A stretch of DNA of 64,000 bases from Heliopora coerulea (Eukaryota > Cnidaria > Anthozoa > Scleralcyonacea > Helioporidae). Location: positions 248,001 to 312,000 of the forward strand of contig JASJOG010000277.1 of NCBI GenBank assembly GCA_030142905.1. The letters run 5' to 3'. Of this stretch, positions 22,404 to 37,400 are shown piece by piece. A program made the translations under genes and the position numbers. The notes under the pieces are model-generated. The model had not been told where the DNA came from, searched no databases, and saw nothing but the letters and a program-made list of their open reading frames with translations. Every line of letters begins with the position of its first letter. Within the stretch, counting starts at the first letter, position 1.

Positions 22404-25400
22404 CTGTTTAAGCATTTGTTCAAATTGTTTAGCTGTTCAAGAGCAGTAATAGTGTCATACATAGAATGTATTACACTATGAGGTTTCAGCTGATGATTGC
22501 ATTTGAGTTACATTCAGATTAACAAAACTAATGAAATTAATAATTTAATAGATCAGTATTTCCATAAATTTAGTAAACAAACAAACAACGAATGAACGAA
22601 TGAAACGAGCAAACAAACAAATTAATAAACAAATAAGGAAATGTATATATGGGTATGCACGTTTTCAATAAGTTACTGTACAGGTGCATATGTTATACTG
22701 GATATTTATTCTGATTTCAAATTACTACCATCGATTATTTGCTATTTACAATGTGAGCGGTTGTGGTGTGTCGGATGTACAAGTTCTTCCCAAAGGCGAG
22801 AGACTGTAAGTCCCATACAACCCCGACGCAAATATGAAAAGTACTTATGAAACTAATACACGTAAACATTCATGTTCTTCAAAAACGGTGGAGATTCTAA
22901 TGATTTTAGCCGATGAAGTATCCCGAAATGTTCACATAAATCAAGAGTTGTATCACCTTTACAACAACTCGTTAAACTTTAAATTCTCTTGCGTTTTCTT
23001 TGTGAATTATTGATGCATATTGTAATAATATTTCAGTGGTATTATTTATTGACATTTTTCTCATAGTTTTGACCACAACTAAGGCAGTCGTAATGCGAGT
23101 TACCACTACCCACTAACAATTGTCTTTCTCGAGGCAATCCTGACGCAAACCAACTTCTTAAAATTGGTTAAACTGACTACTTAAAAGCCAACTTGCATTA
23201 CTCACCGAAATATTGTGAGGACAACGTACCTTGGGTATTGTTCTGGATGGCTGGATTAACATCAACGCGTTTTTCTTCCCCTACTGGTCCTTCTTGCATT
23301 TCTTCCGCTTGAGAGACGCTGCTGTCGTAAGCTCGACTCTCGGAAGACGACTTCCAGTCATCTAACTTCAATGATAACCTTGCGTTCTTCTCAACAATAG
23401 CTCGGTTTATGCCCGTACCACGAGTTTTTGCTGGTGAAGCAGTCGATTCTGGAGTGAATCCAATTGGTAGATGAATCAATCAGTAAATAAACCAACAATA
23501 AACGAATTAATTTGATAAATTTATCAGTAATAGTATGCAAATCAAGGATCCAACAACACGACAAATTAACAAAGGTAAAGTATTAAATCAATTAACAAAA
23601 CTCATTAAAAATTTAATAAGAGTAATAATAAAACGCAGGTTAATAAACAATCATACGGATACGTGCAAGCACGTATGTGTGTTTGCGCGTGCATGAGTAT
23701 GTCCGCATATGAGTGAGTAAGCTTACGTGTATGCGAAATAATCTAATACTTATTCATAAATAAATAAAGGATGGAAAGTAGTTGAAACTTACTTGAGTTA
23801 GGAAGTCGGACGGTTTTCTTTCCGAAGCTAGTTGAAAACGTGCTTCGTCTTATTGTACTGTTACGAACCACATCACGCATCTGGCAAAAGCATTTCGAGA
23901 AAGGATATTCATTACCTTTATAAATCATTGGTCTTGCGACAAGACCTATATTGCAATTATTTACAACTAAAGCTACTGCAGAAAAATCCAAACTTCACTC
24001 TTGGCGACAAATTAGTAGGTCTGTAGCCTCAAAAATATATGCTTGTATAAAAAAAAAAAGACACAACTAACATTAAATAAATTAAAGTATAAATAGAGTA
24101 AAACAAAGTATACATTTACCATTGGTAAATAAAGCTTATTATTATCATTATCATACCATTACCATTATCATTATTATTATCATTATTATTATAAGAAATT
24201 GGAAAGAAATCAAAAATTTGTTAAATTTTTGTCTGGAGTTTCAACATCGTCGTTTTGATAGAATTATGTCGAGTAACGTGTTTCGTCCATCAGGGTCTCT
24301 CCTATCATATGTGGCGAGTTGTTAAGATGTAGTATTTCGTTGAATTTACTGTCGTGATTTAGTCGAGATATTCGCACATTCTTGGTTGATTCGTCATTTT
24401 TTATTGCGAACAACAAGGATTTTCATGTTTAACCCTTTCGAGGCGGGAGTTCCCCCTTTTGATGAGTAAAATAGTCAGGCGTTAGCCAGAGTAAAATAAT
24501 AGAAGCCCTACACCGCCGGCAAAAAGTTAGCCTGGTTCTTATGTATTTGGGTTCATATCAGCTTAGACATTTTCCCACCAGAATGTGCGATGCACCTACC
24601 CCAGAACCCTAACTTCCATTAGCGATCCTCTCCTTTCCATACATCTCCTATTGCCACGTATTGTACCCAAATGTACTTACCTGCTTATTCAAGACGCAAT
24701 GGAACAAGAAGATGAGCATTCCTTGCAAGGAATTAAAAACAGCAAAAAGGTAACGGAAGAACAGTGTCTCTCTGTTGAAAGTCATCAAACCGAACACCCA
24801 AGTGAGGCCAAGGATAGGGAAGATGACTACAGACGCTTTAACACCTGCTTTCACTTTCCCAACCATGTCTTCCTGTTTTACTTTGTGACTGTTCAACATG
24901 GTTCGAAGAACCATAACGAAGATAATCGTATTGGCCTGTAATCCATTTAAATACGGTCAGACTCGAACACAATTACTCGATTAAAATTCTTAGAAGACGT
25001 ACTCATGTCTTTAGGCAACTATATATATTACACTCGTCACGTGTTTAATTATGAATGTATATGTAGACGTATTTGTGCAAGTGCACAAGCATGTGCATGT
25101 GCCAGAACGTAATCATGTATGTAGATCAATCATTACAACTGAAATATAGCTAAGGGTGACACTCAAACAACCAGGATACTTGGATGATAATTATGCTATC
25201 ATGTTGAAAATAAACACCATGAAAATCTTACCAAAATAACACAAAAAGCAGGCCCAACGAACGCCCAAATCAGTTTACTTTCAACACTGAGCCAACAAGC
25301 AGATTCTGTGCCATAACCATCCGCCTGGGTGGCACCCAAAGAGACGATGACGATAATAGCAGGTACGCCTGTATTTGAAGTGATAAAAAGAAAGTTAATA

Positions 25401-28400
25401 TCTAATCAGCGCCGACGAAGGTCCTTCTCTGGAAACGTCAATATCATTCTCTCGTATGTCTCGGCAGTTCTTTCAGCCTTTTGGCTTTTCAAACATTTCG
25501 TTCAACACTGTGGGCTAAGAACTCGACTTTAAAATCTACCCATATCTGTTCACCCCAAGATAGGTATTTTTTTTGTCTTGACTTCAGTGATTGTTGGACA
25601 AGTGGATAACTGAATGACTGACCGATTGATCTAATTATTGATTGATTGACTAAATGACTGATTAACTGACTGACCAACCAACTGACCAAGTGACGTATCA
25701 ACTGACTTGTTAACCTTTTAACGCATTAATTTTTTCTTTTGTCCTTTGTTTTTCCTTTGTTCTCTCACGGGTTCTTTTGTTTTTAGGTGTGCGATATATC
25801 AGACACTGGGCGTTAAAAGGTTAACTGACTGATTGACTGACTCTTTGCTTAGATCACTGTGGCAAAGACGTTTTTCGAAAATTTCTATCCTTTTTGTACA
25901 GATTTTGTCACAAGAACTTGCCACGGAAACTGTGCGTCAAAGTTACACACATGTTAAATGACTGTATAGAGGTACTCACCCCAACCAATCATATTGAATA
26001 TTTTCCAGTGTTTTCCTCGAACGCCGTCGAAGACTCGGATGAGCAAGATATACAGCAAGATCCCTTCGCACAACATCCACCCGAAGGCTGACAACACAAA
26101 GAAATGTAGAAGAGCTGCCACTGCGGCACAAAATGTCTGTAAAAGCAAACACATCTGGTTAGTCAAGTCAAGCTTCCGTCCAATTTCATTTGACGAATTC
26201 TGAGAAAGTCACGCGATTAACAGGGTTATGTGCTAAATGCTGAATTTTATCCATGTTAGTAAATGTGGTAGCTTGGAAATTACAATGCGTTTTAATGCAC
26301 AACCTCTCAAGCTATTTTACTTAGAAATACTTAGAGTGTCTGATGGAAGCTTACTAAGTTAATTCGTGTTAGGGATTCGTAAAAGTTTTTCTGGCAATAT
26401 TGACGATAAAATTGTAATGACCTTAGCGATATTTCCATATTTTTTAAAAAAATTAGGTAAAAAAATTTGACGACATAACAATTTGGTGTACAAGGACAAT
26501 TGCACCCAATCCATAAGTAGCGTCTCCATGTTTTTCACTTGGGCTTACTACAATCGCTTGTAGCCTTGTATTGGATAAAATACTTGGCTAAATACTCACG
26601 GAATTATCTCTTGCCACTCCTTCAAGGATGGCAAAGATGTCTGTGAATCCAATCGCCACGCAGAGGCTGATCAATACCTTCGAGCGAGGTGATTTAATTT
26701 GTTTCCAGAAGCAACATTGCATGAGAACAGTCAGTATGACCCCAAGTAAAGATACCGAACAACCAACAGTAGAAATGAGCTCCAAAGTCTTTCTCTCGGT
26801 TTCCGTCAACTGAAAACAGGTAGAAAACAGAAATCACTTGATACAAAAACAAATGAAAAATGAACAAATTTTAACAAAATCGAAAAAAGGGGATTTCTTA
26901 GAACTATGAACTAAAACAGACTCCGAAAAATGTCATTCTGAAGCCTAGTCTACACTACCACATTTTCTGTAGCAAGTTTTTTCAGTGACCATTTTTATTT
27001 GCTCGTATACATGAGAAAATTTGCCCGAATTTTATATGACAAATGTATTTGCTGAGAAACTGGAGCGCCAATTTTGTAGCATGTGGCAAAGAAAAAGTGT
27101 CATGCGAATGTTAGTTCGTGTGCACAACCGATCACGGAAAATTTGTCACATACTCAGAGGTTAGCAGTGGCTTCTCCGGTTTTTTGTCTACTATCCATAG
27201 TCATTTCTGGCGCATAGGCAAGAGTCTTCAACATAGCATTTGCTCTCTTTATACACAAGCCAACATTTTTGTCACAGAAAATGTACCTGGGAATCGTTCA
27301 ATGGAGTCGAAGGAAGTGAACGAAAAACAAAATAAGAACCATGCTATTTTAGGGTAGTTCTAACCGCCATATACTATCTCCAAATAGAAGAACTTACCTG
27401 TACACCTGCCACATCCATTAAGATAGCAAACGCAGTGTTATGATCACAGTCACAAGTAACATTAACTTCATTTGATTCTTCCTCGTTCAACGTGCATCCT
27501 TCTCCACTCCACTTGCTTTCGACATCCTCAGGCTCCACAAACGCACAGGTTCGCTTCGGGTTCTCAAAGCCACTCTACGAGTAGGTAAGTAGAAAATCTT
27601 GAGCAAACTCTTGTGTTTGCTCCGCCCATATAAAAGACGTTTCCCGCATTCGCTACAACGTCCATGGCCAGCTGCTTCAAATCGAGGCCTGACTCGACTT
27701 TTTCAGACATTTTTCTACTTTGACTAGTCAAGCCTCAACTTGGATCATCGCTTCGTAGGCATTAGAGCAAATGCGGTAAAGGTCCGTAGTGGAAGACGCT
27801 CTACGTCATTATTAAAACTATAAAGTACTTAAGCAGCCCTTTCACTTACAACCTAGTTTTATACACTATGGTCAAGAAATACGATTTCCATTTGCAGAAT
27901 TTGATTCGACGTTTTCGTTTTCAAGATATCTTTCGAGAAAGGTAAGAAAAAATCGCAACGTTTGCTTCTTGTCAAGCAAAAACCCAATAACCTGTCTCTA
28001 GTTCAAAAATACAAAATTACTTGAGTGTCTCGGTTCTGTGATAGAAACATGAATGACTTTATTTCAACTGATAAAATGCCTAGTGAAAACATGAGGCGTG
28101 GCCAAGTGTTTACTGGTATTTTTGCGGTTAAAATGGCGTCATTCATATTTCTATCACAGTACAGAGATACGAAAGCAATTTTCCATTTGTTCCATATTTT
28201 CCGTGTCTCTGTACTCAGAGAAGATGAGGCTCGTCCAGTAAGAGCGTGTGTAGGACGCGTCTTATTTTTTGAAATGTAATACTACTCAACAAGCTATAAA
28301 TCATTCATTTCCTTGAGCTCAATCTATTAAGGGAACATGTAGTTGGGGACGTTCCAAGTGTGGTTACAAAAATTACCAAATAATTACGATCAATTCCGGT

Positions 28401-31400
28401 TTCTGAAACTTTTCACGGTTTACCTGGTTGTTTTTCAGAACTATCTTGAACGGTTCCGGAGATGAACTGTTCAGTTTTGGGTTTGTGCTAAACGATACCA
28501 CTGTACTCTTTATCGCCAATGTTGAATACGACGTAAAAGTATCACCAACAGAGGTCTTTAAGCTATCCTCCGATATAATATCCCGTAAAGTGGAATAGGT
28601 CACAACAGTAGCCTGCTCCAAGTCACCAGAGACTACAGCTGGAATTTTTACACCCACTCCATCGGTTGTTAAATCTACACCTCTCGGCTCTGGGTTACCG
28701 GGTTCCAATCGCACTCCGATCACGTCAATGTTCGGTGTTTTATATTCAACAGGTTGGTTCACGGTCGACGACTTCGCGACAAATTGTTGTGCTTCAACAT
28801 CGACGGCATTCAAAAGCGTCTTGGCTAATTTATCTTGTTCCTGAGAACGTAAAAATATATCCATCAGAAGTCACCTAAAATCATTACATGCTGTTCAGCC
28901 TGATCAACATTGTGCGACGTTCGCATACAATTGGTCGGCTTGGTGTATGGAATTGAATCACAAGAGGCTTCAGACCGTATTGCAACATTCGCGGACGAAT
29001 AAAAGGCTGGAACTGAGGTCTTGAGGAACAATCTCAGACACCTAGGCGAATAATCAAATCCGGCAATCGTAATTTAACACGTCAGCGTGGTCCCATCATG
29101 GATAACGTGGGTGCATGAGGACTATAAATATAGTACTTGAGAGGTCTGTCGAAATGGATAGTGCTTTTTAAGTTTTAAATTTCTCTTGTTTCCGCAGCAG
29201 TGTTTATAACTACAGTCCTTTAAGAACTAACTTAGATTTCTGTTCGAACCATTTAACATGATTCAGACGCTAGTTAAAGCTATATTTAAAACAACTCGTC
29301 AATAATTCCGGAGAAGAATATAAAGAAAAATCACAATCGTGTCGTGTGTTTAGATGTGATAAAAACAATCTTACTTTCCTCCTCAAATTTTTGCGGCTTA
29401 GAAATCATCAATTTTCAAACTTTCTACTCGAATCAACATGTTAAGGGGTTAGTTTTTTTAAGCCATTTAAAAAAACTCGCAGTACATGCTTTATCGTATC
29501 TAAAAATACACTGCTGTCGCCTCGCGTTTTAAATCCCGATAAAGCCTCCTGTTCGGTTTTTAAATATTACATAAATATACATCGGACTAGGAAGATGTAA
29601 AAGTCGACCAATTTAAAGTATATCCTTACATCAATCTGTTTCCATGACTGTTCGTTCGTTTGGTCAACGATATTACTAGAGGATTTGATGAAATTTCTGC
29701 GTTCGTCTTGGGTCTGTGTCTTGTCCTTCGTTAGGTCCAGAACGTAAACGACATCTTGTACGTCTTTTGGATATAATTGTTCTTTATCTGTTACTTTCGC
29801 AGTCTGATTAATAATTTCGCCAACGCTCTCTGACTTGAATCCACCGTTTAGTCTGTCAACCTGTATTGAGTAAGATAAAGTCACTCAAACATAAAAAATA
29901 ATACGTCGATTCCTTATGAAGCACGTTCGGTCTGTATGGGAAAGCATCTGCTTGAGCTTGTCGGTTTTGCATTCCGAGTGAGCTGTTTATGTTTAATTCC
30001 TGGCCTTTAATTTAACTATGACTTCTTCGGGAGTTTTTTTCCATATACCTAGATGTTTACTTAAAGTCATCGTGAACAAGATTTAACTGCATCGTAAGCA
30101 TTTTGATGTTCTTAATCTTTTGTAAAACTTGCTCGAACCTGGTTTGTTTGTCTTTAACTCGCAAATTTTCCGGCCAAAACGTGGTCCTTACTGAAAGCTT
30201 ATTACACGGCCAGGTAGCCAATCACCGAGGGTCGTTTTGTATACTGACCGAATAACTAGCTCAGCCATATAATAAATGTACGCATGTGTTTCTATAGGTA
30301 TACGTACAAGTATTTTTGCATCGGTATGACTACGTTTATTGACATGTGTATGTCGTCCTCATACGTATGTCTGGGTGAATGTGTATATGTATATATATTC
30401 AAATAATTTTTCCAGATCTCTATAATATACATGTACATATTTTCATATAAAAAAATGAGAGTGGAGGGAGACAGTGGAAAGGAGAAAGAGGTGAGAGGTT
30501 GGAGGGGAATAAAGTAGAGGAAAAAGACAGTTTAGTAATTTATTATACTAGCGAAGTCTTACCTTATCAACGAGATCGATTACAGCGCTACTCCGGCAAT
30601 TTGAAAAATCGACTTCGCCCCATACTGGGTTTCCATTCACTCTATTACACAACCGCAAAACATTACCTAAATGGCAAAAACAATGGACTGATTTTTTGTT
30701 CATCTTTTGAAGAGCAGGCCTCCTTAAATAGCTCTTTGATGGATCTGTTTTCGTTGGAAAAAATGGAAGGAGACCGCTGACTCATTATCCTTTGTCACTT
30801 CAGTGTCTCAGTCGTGAGAGAGACCAGGGAGATCATATGAAACTTCAGGGGGCATGAGGGGCAAAAGTTGAGGTTAAATTGAACGGCGTCATTTCGAGTA
30901 AACTGAGGAGCAAATTGTTCTTCTCTAGTCCCTTTCCCGTCTGCTAGTGAACCTCGAGGTCAAACAACTGATGTTTAGGAAATTGTTTCGTGTTTGTTTT
31001 TATTACTTTTATTGCAGAAGAACTGCTTTTCTGGGTATTAGTTGGCTTTTACTTTTGCCTTAATTTTTTTACATTTATTTTTAAAAAAAAAAGTTTGGTG
31101 GTCTTTGACCCTGACCACAAACTTTCCATCCGGGCATGTTTGTTTTGTCCCCCAATTTATCCCATATGGCGACAATCAATTTTTCCCTCGCGGTTGAGTG
31201 ACATTTACCTACAATGTCTCCCCTAAATAACATATAATCTCTATGAGAGAGACAGCCTCCACCTCTGAGGTCAATTCTAACCAGGGAGTTGGTGTCAAAT
31301 ATTTAATCTCATGTGGTGAGAACTCGCCAACTTTTAACCGAAAGTCGTGAGTATGCTTCACGTTCTGCAATTTCTTCTAACTGGAAAAGTTGACAGAATA

Positions 31401-34400
31401 TAGGTCACGATAAATAGACGTGGAACGTAATAACTCCCCATTAAAGTTTATGGTCAATCAACTTCGCTCAAAAATCCGCGCGATCGGACTCTCAACGTTG
31501 AACGCACACGTCAAGTTAAATACACCCTAGCGCTGCGATCATACGAGATAATACTTTCAGTTTCCCCAGTCATCACTGGTTCATCTTCGTCTTACCCACT
31601 CTTCCAGACGGACACGACTTAATACGTGTTGTTAGAGGTGGCGTTTTCTCCCACGTGAATCCGCCTGCGCTGTCCTCGAAACAAAACTGGTTGAAATCTG
31701 GAAAAGAGTTATAAAAATACTGAGCAAAGTTCAATACTTAAAAATTATTATTGAATAACCACGATATCAAGTGTTTTCCTGACCAATAGACACTGTCCGT
31801 AAAAGCTGCCATTTTAAATATTCTTTCACGTGTACTATATCTAAATAAGTTTTCAAAAGAATCTTTGCTTCCAAACCAGACTAAAAAGGTTAAGTTAACC
31901 TCGAACGGTCAAAAATTTTTTTGTAACAGGTAAACCCGTGGGTGGCCAATCAGACCCCTAGTGACAGGACAATTTGATGTTTCTTAAAGATACTTGGCCA
32001 TTACGTTGGTCAACCTTTTTACTGTGATAATAATGTCTCCACGGGTCAAATTAATTAGTATACTTTGAAAACCACCACGAGAAATAATGACATCAGTTGA
32101 CGAAATTCTGGAAATTTTGGAAATTTCGACCAATTGTTGTAGACAGAGGCTTGCTGGCCCACTGTAAGTTTGGCGCTTGTAAGTAGCATTGTAAATTTGG
32201 TTCAGAAGCCAAGACTGATCGCTGGTAATCTTCTAATAATCGTCTAACAATTGTTATTAGTAGTACTATCAGATTACCAAGTTTTAACCGCTGAGGATAG
32301 GTCTACAGTAGGTTTTTGCACGAGGCAAAAATTATATTTCGGTGGAATTTGATTACGCCTTAAGTCTGGAATTGATGATAGTTTCTTGACTTGACGAACT
32401 CTTGAATCTTGACTTCACTTTCGGCTGACATGAAAATATCACGTGCAGCTTTTATCAGAGTCATAATGTCTATTAAAACTAGAATTTTTGTAAGAGTTTT
32501 CTATTAGAGTTTCTATTAAAATTAGAATTTCCAGTAGAATTAGAATTCCGATTAGACTTAGAATTCCAATTAGAATTAGAATTCCTATTAGAACTAGAAT
32601 TACAATTCCTATTAGAATCAAGCCATGTATGGCGTATACTCGCTTCCTCATCTCAGATACATAAATTAAATATAAACCAGTAAGCAAAAAGGATTTTAAC
32701 CTACCTACTTACCTACCTTGCCCGAATTCCTACGTATTTTTTAACGGAATTTTCTGTTTTTTGACAAACGTTGGGGGGTATCACACTCCTACAGCCCCCG
32801 TAAACTACACCCCTGACGACGAAAATCTAACAGGCGTGCACTGAACTAGTCGTAAAGTAAGTTTGTCTTGCCTTTGGACGTAATCTGAACGGTAACATTT
32901 GGACTTCTTCCTGTCCCATCTGTGTTAGTGGCGAAACACCAGTATTGGGCAATAAAAGATTGTCCATTGTCTACTTGAATGTTGTTCAAATCCAGTTGTC
33001 TGTTTTGACCGATGACGCTAGTGCTCCTAGAACTATACCATGCTATCTTAATGTTTTCTTGGTCGCCGACAGAAACAGTGCAAGTTAAGCTAATCGCTTC
33101 ACCTAAAACGAGATAACTTAAATTAAAGGGTAGAAAAGGATGGGGAAAAAACAAAGGAAAAACAAAAAAAGATAATAAATGTAAAAAGATCGCAAAAAGA
33201 AGAAACAACAACAGAAACAAGAAGAAAAACATTATCATCAACAACAACAACCACGACAACAACAGGACCAAGACAGAAAAAATGAAAAGAAAGAAGAAAA
33301 AGATTATGAATGGCATCACATAAAATGTCAGAAACTCAATAGGACATGGGTCATAATAATTGAAACACAACAATTGGTGTAACCTGGTCTAACACGAGAA
33401 ACTTCATCAAAGAAAAGTTAAAAATTGAAAAAGTTTAAGAAGTTCCATTACTGTTCCTTACCTTCGGTCACCGAGACGGATAACGGAGACACAGAAACTA
33501 TTGGAATGACCTTGACTGCAACGAACACCTTGCTGGTAATGGAATCTCCTCCTTTGCTACAAGGGTGGTATAAATGAAGCTTAAAATTAGTCCTTTGAGT
33601 ATGAGATAGAACTAAAATGGTACTCTGGCAAAAGAAAGCGACCATAACATCGCAGGGAGATTGCAAAATGGCTTAGTATACTGCCCAGATATTTCTGGAA
33701 AATAAGGTCAGTATGTCACGAACAGTGTATTATTCTTCTCTTTGATAAGAAAGTAATATTGAAAATTAATACGTAAAACCTGTCTGAAGAGAGGGAAAAG
33801 CCATATTTCTGAATATATAGCGAACGATTACTACAAGAAAAGCTGTCAGAAAGATGAAATATCCTCCTGAGATGAGCAATAGAATAATTTTATTCACAAA
33901 TAGAAAATAGCTTGATTGTTTCTGCGCTGTGATAGAAATATGAATGACGTCATTTCAACCGGAAAAATGCTTAGTGGACACACGAGGCGTAGCCGAGTGT
34001 TTTCAAGTATTTGTCCGGTCGAAATAGTTTCATGAATGTTTCTATCACAGGACAGAGACATGTAAGCTATTTTGCAACTTTTTTATAAAATAACTAAATT
34101 TTTTCGAGTTTTCGTGATGTCATCCACCTCTCTGTACTCTAATGCAAAATTAAAATGATATCAGCGTGTCTCTGTACTCTAAGAGAAAATGAGGCTCGTT
34201 AAAGATCAGCCTTCATAGGATGTGCATTATTTTATGATTGTAGATAAAGGATCGGCTTTCTGGAGCAAAAGAAGCAAAGCAACGAATAGTTTAATACTTT
34301 TATATTAAAAACAGTGAGACACAATCGAACGCAAAATTGAGTTTTTATTGCTAATTCCAAAAATCGCACACATTTAACCGTTGTCTTTATGCTAACGGTT

Positions 34401-37400
34401 ACTCAACATTTTGTCTATGTTCGTCTTGCTGGCGTTGGTCTATCTTAGTCGTCACAATGAATAATTTTGCTTGTAATAGAACAGAATATCGGTTTGAAAA
34501 TAAGAGAGTATTTCAAGATATTTTTAAGTTGAAAGTCAATCAAACCATGATTTTTCCATCATTCAAAAGCTTAATAAAATTCGTTTGTGAATGGGAACTC
34601 TACAATTCTTTACCACATGCACCAATGGGTCTCTTGCGATTTCGAAATACTTCGAAAAGCAAAATAATTCGTCTGTTACATAATGCCAACGATCTTCAGA
34701 AGTACCTGTCTTACCTTACTAGGCAGTGATAGTCAGAAGCATCCGACTTTGACGTTTTTCGAATAAAGAGATTTGAAACTTTGTCATTTGTTTCGATCTT
34801 TACCCGCGTTGAAAGAGAAAGGGTTTCACTTGCGTTCTTCCATACAATGCTTGGCAATGATGGCCCACTTACGGAGCAGGTGATCATCAGTAAATCGCCA
34901 GCAAAGCCACTGTAGTTCACATTTATTTTAATGTCACTCAGAACTAAAGAAAGAGCAACCTGGTTTGAATATCGGAACAACTTAGAAACGGAAGGGGGAA
35001 AAAAGCATTCTCTCACCAGTCTACCTGGTTAAGTCCAATACGAAATAAAGTCGGATGAATGAATACGAGGTCGGGAACAGAGAAGAAATATCATTCAAAA
35101 TCGTACATGAAAATGAAAACAGTTTGCAAAATATAAGAATGACAAGAAAATGAAAGAGAAAAATAGAAGAAATAGATGTTGACGGTGAAGAAGTGCACAA
35201 AAGGAAAGAAGAAGGCAAAACAGAAAGCGAAGAAAAAGAAGAAGAAGAAGAAGAAGAAGAAGAAGGAAAAGGAGAAGAAAAAGAAAAAGAAAAAGGAGAA
35301 GGAGAAGTAGAAGTAGAAGTAGAAGTAGAAGTAGAAGTAGAAGTAGAAGTAGAAGTAGAAGTAGAAGTAGAAGTAGAAAAAGAAGAAGACGACGGCGACA
35401 AAATGTAAGCTGAAGAAGTCGAAGTTGAAGTTAAAAAGGATAATAGCAATTATAAAGATGTTAATGTTGATGTTAATTATTCATTTTGATGCTGTTGACG
35501 ATGATAATGATTATAATAAAGAAGAAGAAAAAACGACAACGACAATATATATTAAAACATACACAAACAATTTCAAAAACATCAGAATCTACTGCAGCAA
35601 CAACTTCAACAACACCGACAACGACGACGGTACTACATACGTCACACTATAAAGACCTTGAATGGTATATACTTTACGTTATAACAACCTTGAGTAGCAT
35701 ATACGTCACACCATAACGACCTTGAAGAGCATATACGTCACACCATAACGACTTTGAATAGTACATACATCACACTATAACTAACTTGAGTATTAATTAG
35801 GTCATGCCATATCAAACGTCTACACATTTGTAACGTTTGCTCGCGCTTGAATCCGCGTGTAGCTTGAAGAATTAGAAACAATTTAACATATGTAAAACAC
35901 TGAAAAAATTCATTTTACCTGGTACAACATTGCTTTCAAAAGAATTAGGTATAACTGAAAGGTTACCAATTGTGCCAGTTGAGTTTGCCCTAACTAGGAC
36001 TTCACGGACTTTTGATGACGAAACTGGAGCCATCACAACCTGCATCTCGCATATAACACTACCAGGACTATTAAAAAGGCAACAAAAATGCAACCATTAG
36101 ACATGGTAAAGTGAGGCCAACATATCTAAATGTCAATATCATACCTAGATATTGATCGACTGGGCTACTTCTGCTCAGGCTAGGGGGGGAACATTATGGC
36201 TTCAAAATGTTTTTGTTTTGCTTCAAAAATGGGAAAATGACAGAAGCCACGGACTTGACATTTTGGTGACTTTCCGAAAAATTTAACCAGGAATGAATAT
36301 GTTAGATTTTGAAAATTTAGGCTGCTGTGGTTTGCATGGCAACCGTTTTCTGATAGTGCACTACAAAAAATAAAACCGTCGGATACCAAACGAATAAAGT
36401 TCTTATGACGTTTTGTTTTGATTAAAATTTGTATTTCATATCATTTAGCCAGTTTTTAATACACAAATATATCACATGCCAAATTTCTTCCGGAAATTGG
36501 AAAAGACGCCAGAGTAAAATACTTCAAACATTACGCAAACATTAAAAATATATGACTTACCTAAATGCAATGATTATTATGCCACGATATTCTGGATTAT
36601 CTTTGAATATAGCATCAAACTTAAAGAGAACGGATATTTCTCGTGAGTCTTGAAAAGTTCTAAAATTTTTTGCACAGATTAGAAAAAGTGCTGACCCCTT
36701 ACGAAAATTCAAACATCAAACTTCACGGCAAGCTTCAACTTTACCCCATTCATATATCTAATATGTAGTCTTACTGAAAGTAACACACTAAAAGTGGCAC
36801 CTTGAAAGTGAAAATTTAAATCAGTGACCAATGGTATAAAATAGTCGTTGGGACAGAAAAAAAATTTTGAGAAAAAGCAGGGGAAGAAAAAGAAGAAAAA
36901 GAATTAGAACGTTAAGTGGAAGTTGATGGTGGTGACTATGATGATGCAGACGAGGACATCAGTGGCAAGGATGACGACCATGAAGACGATGAGGAAAACA
37001 TTTGTTTGCACGGAAAATATTTGGGGAAGATTGGAAGAACTTAAAGTAATTACTGACCCTCATCAAAACCTATTGTTTTCTCTCGGCATTATATCAACGA
37101 ATGCAGAGAGCAAAATTATACACGTCTAGTTTGTAGAATTTTGCTCGATGCATTCACTGATGTAATGCAGAGAAGACATGTGTTTCGATGAAGATTGGTA
37201 ATAATAATAGATAATCACTGAGGCACCAAGCATTATAGGACATAATACAGTCAGTTTTGGCCTGCGGCCTTAGCTGCCTGCATTATATCCAATAATGTTG
37301 CGTGTCTCAGTAATTACCTGTGAAATATCAACACTATTACTCGCAGTTTTGTCGCGATAACCTCCCAAACTTCCATGTTCATCACTGAAATGAAATTAAA

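Noticed and set aside
24122..24325. Plus-strand ORF starting near an (ATT)n tract
   Set aside because: Driven by the ATT/ATC microsatellite at about 24140-24192 and without a domain.
30499..30780. Plus-strand ORF of 93 codons
   Set aside because: It is the shadow of HRM exon 30563-30666 and its flanks; no domain is seen.
35021..35449. Ser/Thr-rich 142-codon minus-strand ORF
   Set aside because: Arises from the GAAGTA tract in the SEA-Ig intron; mucin-like composition is a by-product of the repeat.
37318..37384. Possible minus-strand exon [22 protein letters not shown] between SEA exons 1 and 2
   Set aside because: It has splice-like borders but phase 2 to 0, while SEA exons 37811-37929 and 36561-36619 join in phase 0 and give a coherent SEA domain without it.
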